This document shows, in pieces, positions 31,977 to 36,718 of a DNA stretch of 36,718 nt (positions within the stretch are counted from its first letter, which is position 1; each line of letters opens with the position of its first letter). Source of the DNA: Oscillospiraceae bacterium (GTDB taxonomy: Bacteria; Bacillota; Clostridia; Oscillospirales; Acutalibacteraceae). The notes beneath the pieces are model-generated. The model had not been told where the DNA came from. It ran no database searches and saw only the letters and a list, made by a program, of their open reading frames with translations. The stretch lies in contig JAIRYC010000031.1 of NCBI GenBank assembly GCA_031267965.1, forward strand, positions 1-36,718, written 5' to 3'. The position numbers and the translations under genes are program-made.

Positions 31977-32584
31977 GGCGTCGTCTTATAAACATTCCAC
32001 TCGCCAAAAGGTTTTATTCGGAACATAACCTTGCCCAGCAGATATTCATTACGGATACAGCCAATGCCACGGCTGTCGTGAGAGTCGTTGCGGTTGTCAC
32101 CCATCACAAACACAGAGCCTTCCGGCACCTGAACCTCACCGACAAAGCGACTGATGTTCAGCGGAAAACTATCAATGCTTTTCGTTTTGATTTTTTCGCG
32201 GATAAACGGCTCGTCCTGTAAAACGCCATTTACCCAAACATCCCCAACCTGAAAATCAATACGAATTGTCTGCCCGCCAACGGCAATCACACGCTTAACC
32301 AGCGGGTCATGCTCACCGGGCTTGGTGATGATGACGATATCATGCTGTTTAACGTTGGGCATAAACGCTGTGACAATCAGGCTCTGTTTTTCCTCAAGTG
32401 TTGGATACATTGAGTTTTGCACAACCCCTACCATGCGGAAGCCAAAAACGAATACAAGCAAAACTACTACCACAGCAGACACCGCGACAGAAGCTAAATC
32501 ATATAAAGTGCGCAATAAGGCTTCACGCAAGGACCACGTTTCCGCTTCTTTTTTATCCTGCGTTGCGTTAAGTTCCTCTGGCAA
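31973..32584 (-). CDS. lepB: Signal peptidase I
   Basis: This 203-residue inner-membrane serine protease removes signal peptides from exported proteins. A single N-terminal membrane segment (about 30-50) leads to the catalytic Ser58 in MVGVVQNSMYPTL. Lys97 follows in LVKRVIAVGGQTI, and the conserved box GDNRNDSHDSRGIG comes later. Length matches Gram-positive SipS-type enzymes. It is 68 bases downstream of rplS with an 11-bp hairpin in the gap, and its stop overlaps rbgA. The start has an AGGAGG sequence upstream. Confidence 0.95.
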   Translation of the reverse strand: MPEELNATQDKKEAETWSLREALLRTLYDLASVAVSAVVVVLLVFVFGFRMVGVVQNSMYPTLEEKQSLIVTAFMPNVKQHDIVIITKPGEHDPLVKRVIAVGGQTIRIDFQVGDVWVNGVLQDEPFIREKIKTKSIDSFPLNISRFVGEVQVPEGSVFVMGDNRNDSHDSRGIGCIRNEYLLGKVMFRIKPFGEWNVYKTTP

Positions 32585-32605
32585 AGGAAGACCTCCTCCG
32601 CTGAA

Positions 32606-32635
32606 GGCAGGGGCACGTCATGATGTGCCCCTGCC
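32606..32635 (-). promoter_or_regulatory. 11-bp perfect hairpin between rplS and lepB
   Basis: Arms 32606-32616 and 32625-32635 pair perfectly around an 8-base loop. The sequence after it on the minus strand has only two T, so termination is unlikely to be efficient. It may be a processing or stability element that sets rplS and lepB levels apart. Confidence 0.7.
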
Positions 32636-32652
32636 CACACAAATCAATCAAA

Positions 32653-33153
32653 TTACCGAAGTCGTTCGCGAACCTTTGCCGCCTTGCCCACACGACCACG
32701 CAAATAGTAAAGCTTAGCGCGGCGAATGCGTCCATAGCGAACGGTTTCTACCTTATCAACATTGGGGGAATGCACAGGGAACACGCGCTCTACGCCTACT
32801 CCGTAAGAGAGACGGCGCACTGTGAAGGTTTCGCTCACACCAGAACCGTTACGGGCAATAACAATGCCCTCAAAGATCTGAATGCGTTCGCGCTCACCTT
32901 CGCGGATTTTTACGTGAACCTTAACCATGGAACCTATATCAAACTTGGGCGGTTCCGCCTTCATGCTATCTCGAGCGATGAACTTAAGCGGATCAATATA
33001 AACAGGCTTAGGTGCCGGCGCAGGAGCTTTTTTTGCGGGTGTTTCAACCTCAGCTACTTCTTCGACAACTTCAGTAGTTTCCGCCGTTGGCTCTTCTGTG
33101 ACCGCCTCGGTTGTTTCTTCCGCTTTTGTCACAACTTTTTCTTCGTCTAGCAT
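32653..33153 (-). CDS. rplS: 50S ribosomal protein L19 with acidic N-terminal extension
   Basis: The C-terminal 100 residues are canonical L19 ([78 protein letters not shown]). The usual length is about 115 residues; this protein has 166. The extra N-terminal stretch of about 65 residues is rich in Glu, Thr and Val and then Ala/Pro/Lys ([12 protein letters not shown]). The start is firm, since GGAGG lies before the ATG and the predicted promoter is 100 bases upstream. L19 sits at the 30S-50S interface. The extension is probably disordered. Confidence 0.95.
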   Translation of the reverse strand: MLDEEKVVTKAEETTEAVTEEPTAETTEVVEEVAEVETPAKKAPAPAPKPVYIDPLKFIARDSMKAEPPKFDIGSMVKVHVKIREGERERIQIFEGIVIARNGSGVSETFTVRRLSYGVGVERVFPVHSPNVDKVETVRYGRIRRAKLYYLRGRVGKAAKVRERLR

Positions 33154-33247
33154 GGGATATCCTCCGAATATTCGACATTGTTCTTAAACGCGCTTTGCCG
33201 CCAGAGGAACAACTGATTAGTACCGTTGCGGTTTCTGCAAAGGCACG
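33154..33247 (-). promoter_or_regulatory. Structured rplS leader, possible L19 autoregulatory element
   Basis: The roughly 90-base untranslated leader contains an outer stem CTTTGC/GCAAAG (33242-33237 with 33198-33193) enclosing CCGC/GCGG and CAAC/GTTG pairings. Several Firmicutes carry an L19 leader RNA that binds the protein. The placement fits, but I cannot confirm the consensus. Confidence 0.45.
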
Positions 33248-33253
33248 ATAATT

Positions 33254-33282
33254 ATTATAACATGTTCAACACGCTTTGTCAA
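33254..33282 (-). promoter_or_regulatory. Perfect consensus promoter of rplS-lepB-rbgA
   Basis: On the minus strand, TTGACA (33282-33277) and TATAAT (33259-33254) are perfect and separated by 17 bases. The start of transcription should be near 33247. Confidence 0.85.
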
Positions 33283-33302
33283 GCCAGAGAGCAGATAACG
33301 GT

Positions 33303-34559
33303 TTAGTTGAAAATCCAGTGATCTTTTTCGCTCAGCGCGTTAATCTGTTCCATCTGTTCCATATAAAACCCGACCAGCCAATCCTTGTCTTGCCCCAGAC
33401 CGATTGGTTTGCCATGATCGCCGCGCTGCGCGGGCATTACATTCCAAACACCGCGTTCAAGCTTGTCTGCAGAAAATACCGCCTGTGCATCTTCAAAAGG
33501 CGCTGTCGCCGAAATCGTGTTCACTAAGCCGTCATTCGGCAACCACGTTTCGTCCACCGGGATATCATTGACTTTATTTTTATCATACGAGCCAATGATT
33601 GCCGCAAGTGGCTTTAAGGCCAAGCTCATCTCGCTGTCGCCAACTCGGCCTTTAGCACTAAAAAGGCTGAATGCGGCATCCTTCGTCGCATCATAAGGAT
33701 AAGAAAAATAGTATACCTTTGATGCAGGCTTTACCCATTCGTTAAGCTTTTTTGCGCCCTCCAACGTCAGTTCATAGTAGCTATTATCCTCCGTTTGAGA
33801 TAGCTTTACCATCTCATCGAATGATAGCCCGGATCTGCTTTCCAAGCTGACTCCAAATGCTTCCAGCTGCTGTCTTAAACCAGAGGTGTTTAAAGCGCTC
33901 AAAATCCCACCGATAATTTTACCGCTATTGTCGCCGCCCAAGGCATAAAGCAATGTTGTGCCATTATGCGGTGCCGCCAGCGCTGTAACGCTGAAAATCC
34001 GGTTTTCTTTGCCGCCTGTAAAAAGCGGGGAGGTATCTTTGCCGGAAGCCTTGCGCTCTTCTTCGCTTCCTTCCGCCATAAGCTGAGTGAATACGCGTAT
34101 CGTTGCGCCGCCAAAACTGTGACCGATCAAATTGATTTTACGCGTGCCATTCCGCATGCCCCAATCTGGAATCAATGCGGTATTGTATGTTTTGCCAAAA
34201 CGCTCGTGGTCATATTTTTCGGCGTGCGCCGCGCCATAATCCACCGTGCCGCCAGTAAGCTGTGCATAAAGCTCGCAGGCGCGGTCCCAAGCGCTATCCG
34301 CTTTGCCGACGCTTGGCGCATAGCACGTAACGCCCTTTTCATCCAGCAGCTGCATTAAATTGCCGGCAGTGGAACCCCAGTAAGGGTCAGACTCCGCATC
34401 ATCGGTTTTGTCCGTACCTTTACCGTTCAAGCCATGTACGAAAACATAAGGATATGGCTCCTGCTTGCGGAACGCGCCTAAGATCCAAAGCGTACCAACG
34501 CCACCTGTGGCAATCACAAGAGCCAGAACGATGCCGATTATTTTTGTGCTTTTTTTCAT
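33303..34559 (-). CDS. Secreted or membrane-anchored triacylglycerol lipase (staphylococcal/Geobacillus type)
   Basis: This 418-residue protein starts with a signal anchor (KIIGIVLALVIATGGVGTLWIL, about 6-28) and has a lipase-like oxyanion motif PYVFVHGLNG (about 38-46). The nucleophile Ser148 is in LIGHSFGGATIR, and DYGAAHAEKYDHERFGKTYN is the zinc/activation region of family I.5/I.6 lipases. NDGLVNTISA and RGDHGKPIG toward the C-terminus fit the calcium site and catalytic His. The order of motifs is right for that family. The start at 34559 has AGGGA upstream. An in-frame extension to 34967 would lie upstream of the promoter and is rejected. No terminator is visible downstream before the rplS promoter. 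Confidence 0.85.
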   Translation of the reverse strand: MKKSTKIIGIVLALVIATGGVGTLWILGAFRKQEPYPYVFVHGLNGKGTDKTDDAESDPYWGSTAGNLMQLLDEKGVTCYAPSVGKADSAWDRACELYAQLTGGTVDYGAAHAEKYDHERFGKTYNTALIPDWGMRNGTRKINLIGHSFGGATIRVFTQLMAEGSEEERKASGKDTSPLFTGGKENRIFSVTALAAPHNGTTLLYALGGDNSGKIIGGILSALNTSGLRQQLEAFGVSLESRSGLSFDEMVKLSQTEDNSYYELTLEGAKKLNEWVKPASKVYYFSYPYDATKDAAFSLFSAKGRVGDSEMSLALKPLAAIIGSYDKNKVNDIPVDETWLPNDGLVNTISATAPFEDAQAVFSADKLERGVWNVMPAQRGDHGKPIGLGQDKDWLVGFYMEQMEQINALSEKDHWIFN

Positions 34560-34594
34560 AAATATATCCCTGTAAAATGCTTCTTTAAAAAAAT

Positions 34595-34623
34595 AGTATA
34601 GCACAGCGTGAATTAAAAGTAAA
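34595..34623 (-). promoter_or_regulatory. Promoter of the lipase gene
   Basis: On the minus strand, TTTACT (34623-34618) and TATACT (34600-34595) with a 17-base spacer, about 35 bases before the ATG. Confidence 0.6.
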
Positions 34624-34645
34624 GTGCGGCGGCCCCAAAGCTTTG

Positions 34646-34674
34646 TTGACAGTGCATAGATATTGTGATATACT
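34646..34674 (+). promoter_or_regulatory. Promoter of the glycoside hydrolase gene
   Basis: Perfect TTGACA (34646-34651) and TATACT (34669-34674) with a 17-base spacer. It overlaps a longer in-frame start at 34665, so translation must begin further down, at 34713. It is divergent from the lipase promoter, with only 22 bases between the -35 boxes. Confidence 0.75.
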
Positions 34675-34712
34675 TCACAAAAGCAGAGCAAAAATATTGT
34701 GAGGATATGCAA

Positions 34713-36584
34713 ATGAGGCTTGCAGAATATTTCCGTGAAAAGAAAGTAAGACGTTACCCAAACGCCCGTCTCTGTACTCGCTGGGGCAAGACGCTTGATC
34801 GTGAACACCCATTGCCGGAATATCCCCGCCCACAATTTAGGCGAAATAGCTATATGAACCTCAACGGGGTATGGGAGTACGCGATTGCGGAATCTAAGCC
34901 CAAACAATATCAGGGTGAGATTGTTGTGCCTTTCAGCCCAGAAAGTCTGCTCTCTGGCGTAGGGCAATTTCTGAATCCAACTGAAACGCTGTTTTATAGG
35001 CGCACGTTCACTGTTGACAACGTATTCCTAAGTGATGTGACATATCTGCATTTCGGCGCAGTGGACTGCGACTGCACTGTGACCCTTAACGGTGCGCAAG
35101 CCGGTTCGCACAGCGGCGGGTTCTTACCGTTTTCGCTCGACGTCACGGGCGCAATACATGAAGGTGAGAATGAAATCTGCGTGGCAGTCACCGATCCGAC
35201 GGACACGTCATGGATCAGCCGGGGCAAGCAATCCAGCAAGCCCGGCGGGATTTGGTATACACCGCAATCGGGGATTTGGCAAACGGTATGGCTGGAAAGC
35301 GTGCCTAAAACGCATATCAAATCACTGAAAATTACGCCGGATATTGACGCGGAGGCGGTACGCATGCTCGCCGAATGTACCGTTGACTGTCAAATCAGCG
35401 CTGTCATATTTGACGGTGAAAACGAAATTACAAGTGTGGCACTACAACCGGGGGTAGAATGTTTTGTTAAAATCCCAGAGGCAAAGCTTTGGAGTCCTGA
35501 ATCGCCTTTCCTTTATAATGTACAGTTTGCGGTCGCTATGGATATCGTCCATAGCTACTTTGGTATGCGCAAGTTTAGTATAGGGTTTGACGAAAACGGT
35601 GTTCCGCGCCTTTGCCTGAATAATCGGCCCTATTTTCACAACGGACTGCTTGATCAAGGCTACTGGTCAGACGGACTGCTGACGGCGCCGGACGACGCGG
35701 CTATGGTTTGGGACATTGAAAAAATGAAGCAATTGGGCTTTAATATGCTGCGTAAGCATATTAAAATCGAGCCGGCACGTTGGTATTACCATTGCGACCG
35801 ACTGGGTATGCTCGTGTGGCAGGACATGGTGAATGGCGGCGGACAGCACAGAGAAAGCGGGTTCCGTCTGCGGGAAGAAGCTCTCCCGGAAAGCGAGTGC
35901 ACTGACACTGAAGCACCTGCAAAATCTGTCGGCTATTCCTTTAACGTGGTGGGCGTGCTGCCATTTAGGGGCAAAGTAATTAGCGATGGCGAGGAAAACT
36001 ACGCGCGTTTTTCCCGTTCGGATGCAGCCGGACGCGAGTCCTATTGGCGTGAGCTTGCAGCGACTGTTGCGCATCTGCAAAACTGTGTATCCATTGCCAT
36101 GTGGGTGCCGTTCAACGAGGGCTGGGGGCAGTTTGATGCGAACGCGGCGGCGGAATATCTGCGCGAACACGACCCCTCACGCACAGTTGACCATGCAAGC
36201 GGCTGGCATGATCAGGGCGGCGGCGACGTTGTCAGTCTGCATGTTTATTTTAAAAAACTGCCTGTGCCCAAATTTGAGAACGGCAAGTGGAATGTGGAGA
36301 ATGCCTTTAAGCCTCCGCAAACACCGCGCGCGCTAGTGCTTTCAGAGTTCGGTGGATATTCATACCACACGCCGGGTCATGTTTATAACCCGTACCGCGT
36401 GTTTGGTTACAGGAAATTCAAATCCGTGGAGAAATTCCGCGCGGCGTACCAAAAGTTATACCGTAAACAACTCCAGCCGATGATTGACGCGGGCCTGAGC
36501 GCGGCTGTCTACACGCAGCTCTCGGACGTGGAGGATGAAACCAATGGTCTGGTGACGTTTGACAGAGAGGTTTGCAAGCTATAA
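34713..36584 (+). CDS. Glycoside hydrolase family 2 protein (beta-galactosidase/glucuronidase-like)
   Basis: This 623-residue enzyme has the family 2 layout. A sugar-binding jelly-roll domain comes first (about 30-190: FRRNSYMNLNGVWEYAI, YRRTFTV, LHFGAVDCDCTVTLNGAQAGSHSGGFLPFSLDVT). A short beta-sandwich follows (about 195-290), then a TIM barrel (from about 290: FHNGLLDQGYWSDGLLTAP, GFNMLRKHIKIEP). The acid/base Glu is in MWVPFNEGWGQF (about 475) and the nucleophile Glu in LVLSEFGGYS (about 558). No signal peptide is seen, so it should act inside the cell on imported glycosides. The ATG follows a GAGGAT-type site. The substrate cannot be told. Confidence 0.9.
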   Translation: MRLAEYFREKKVRRYPNARLCTRWGKTLDREHPLPEYPRPQFRRNSYMNLNGVWEYAIAESKPKQYQGEIVVPFSPESLLSGVGQFLNPTETLFYRRTFTVDNVFLSDVTYLHFGAVDCDCTVTLNGAQAGSHSGGFLPFSLDVTGAIHEGENEICVAVTDPTDTSWISRGKQSSKPGGIWYTPQSGIWQTVWLESVPKTHIKSLKITPDIDAEAVRMLAECTVDCQISAVIFDGENEITSVALQPGVECFVKIPEAKLWSPESPFLYNVQFAVAMDIVHSYFGMRKFSIGFDENGVPRLCLNNRPYFHNGLLDQGYWSDGLLTAPDDAAMVWDIEKMKQLGFNMLRKHIKIEPARWYYHCDRLGMLVWQDMVNGGGQHRESGFRLREEALPESECTDTEAPAKSVGYSFNVVGVLPFRGKVISDGEENYARFSRSDAAGRESYWRELAATVAHLQNCVSIAMWVPFNEGWGQFDANAAAEYLREHDPSRTVDHASGWHDQGGGDVVSLHVYFKKLPVPKFENGKWNVENAFKPPQTPRALVLSEFGGYSYHTPGHVYNPYRVFGYRKFKSVEKFRAAYQKLYRKQLQPMIDAGLSAAVYTQLSDVEDETNGLVTFDREVCKL

Positions 36585-36718
36585 CGGCAGCCTTCTTAAA
36601 TTTCTAATTTAGAACAATAACATTATTTTAAAAATATACTCACTGATTAAGAGCTGTGGCGGCTAAAAATATCCGCTCTTAGGTGCTTAGACGGGGCGGC
36701 TCCATCCCGTTCATATGC
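36585..36718. other. Window edge: A/T-rich non-coding DNA with short inverted repeats
   Basis: No gene is visible. A palindrome TTCTA-3-TAGAA lies at 36602-36614. TAAGAGC and GCTCTTA pair around a 20-base loop near 36647-36680, followed by GACGGG and CCCGTT. These could form a structured RNA continuing outside, but I recognise no known family. Confidence 0.4.

Noticed and set aside
34560-34967. A 136-codon N-terminal extension of the lipase
   Set aside because: It lies upstream of the lipase promoter and across the divergent hydrolase promoter; the signal anchor begins at the 34559 start.
1-36718. CRISPR arrays, tRNA or rRNA genes, insertion-sequence transposases, integrase
   Set aside because: I saw no regularly spaced repeats, no cloverleaf-like sequences with a T-loop, and no transposase or integrase motifs on either strand, despite the mosaic layout.

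Overview
The window looks like a chromosomal segment of a spore-forming low-to-mid G+C Firmicute, probably class Clostridia. It carries a sporulation sigma factor of the SigK type, an rplS-lepB-rbgA ribosome/secretion operon, consensus sigma-A promoters with strong Shine-Dalgarno sequences, and a DegV/DUF368 pair. Genus cannot be read from the sequence. About the first 23 kb is accessory and mosaic; from about 23.5 kb to the end it reads like host backbone.

Region 1 (1-4095, minus strand) is the 3' part of a siphophage-type tail module: a tape measure protein lacking its N-terminus, a DUF6711-like tail protein, a tail/baseplate protein and the start of one more gene, with stop/start overlaps. 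Region 2 (about 4096-13656, minus strand) is a compact, more A+T-rich defence-like operon. Its order is a small HTH protein, a one-polypeptide type IIG restriction-methyltransferase, a second N6-adenine methyltransferase, a very large YobI-family membrane P-loop NTPase, a low-molecular-weight tyrosine-phosphatase-like protein and a WYL regulator. The WYL gene is cut off and joined directly to the tape measure gene. A perfect consensus promoter with a palindrome between its -35 and -10 boxes precedes the operon. This is the best candidate for an undescribed system.

Region 3 (13834-18179, plus strand) starts divergently with a P4/D5-type primase-helicase carrying two mutually compensating single-base frameshifts. 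A gene-poor stretch with stem-loops follows, then two mobile-element accessory genes (a 'virulence protein'-type protein and a DUF4314 protein). Region 4 (18.3-23.4 kb) is a patchwork. It has a frameshifted VOC-nitroreductase fusion, a wecB-like fragment, an intact peroxide-response operon (glutathione peroxidase, TSCPD protein, flavodoxin, OhrR-type MarR regulator) under a promoter with a likely operator, a radical SAM gene cut short by a fragment of a large P-loop ATPase gene, a PPC-domain gene and a dead HAD phosphatase gene.

Region 5 (23.5-36.7 kb) contains a two-domain glycosyl/glycerophosphotransferase, sigK behind a hairpin covering its ribosome binding site, a secreted protein, DegV, a DUF368 polyprenyl-phosphate transporter, a YbjN protein, a frameshifted small gene, the rplS-lepB-rbgA operon (minus), a lipase (minus) and a family 2 glycoside hydrolase (plus).

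Several broken genes differ from an intact frame by one base in a short homopolymer or A/T run, so some lesions may be sequencing errors. Stop codons and gene-gene junctions elsewhere cannot be explained that way.
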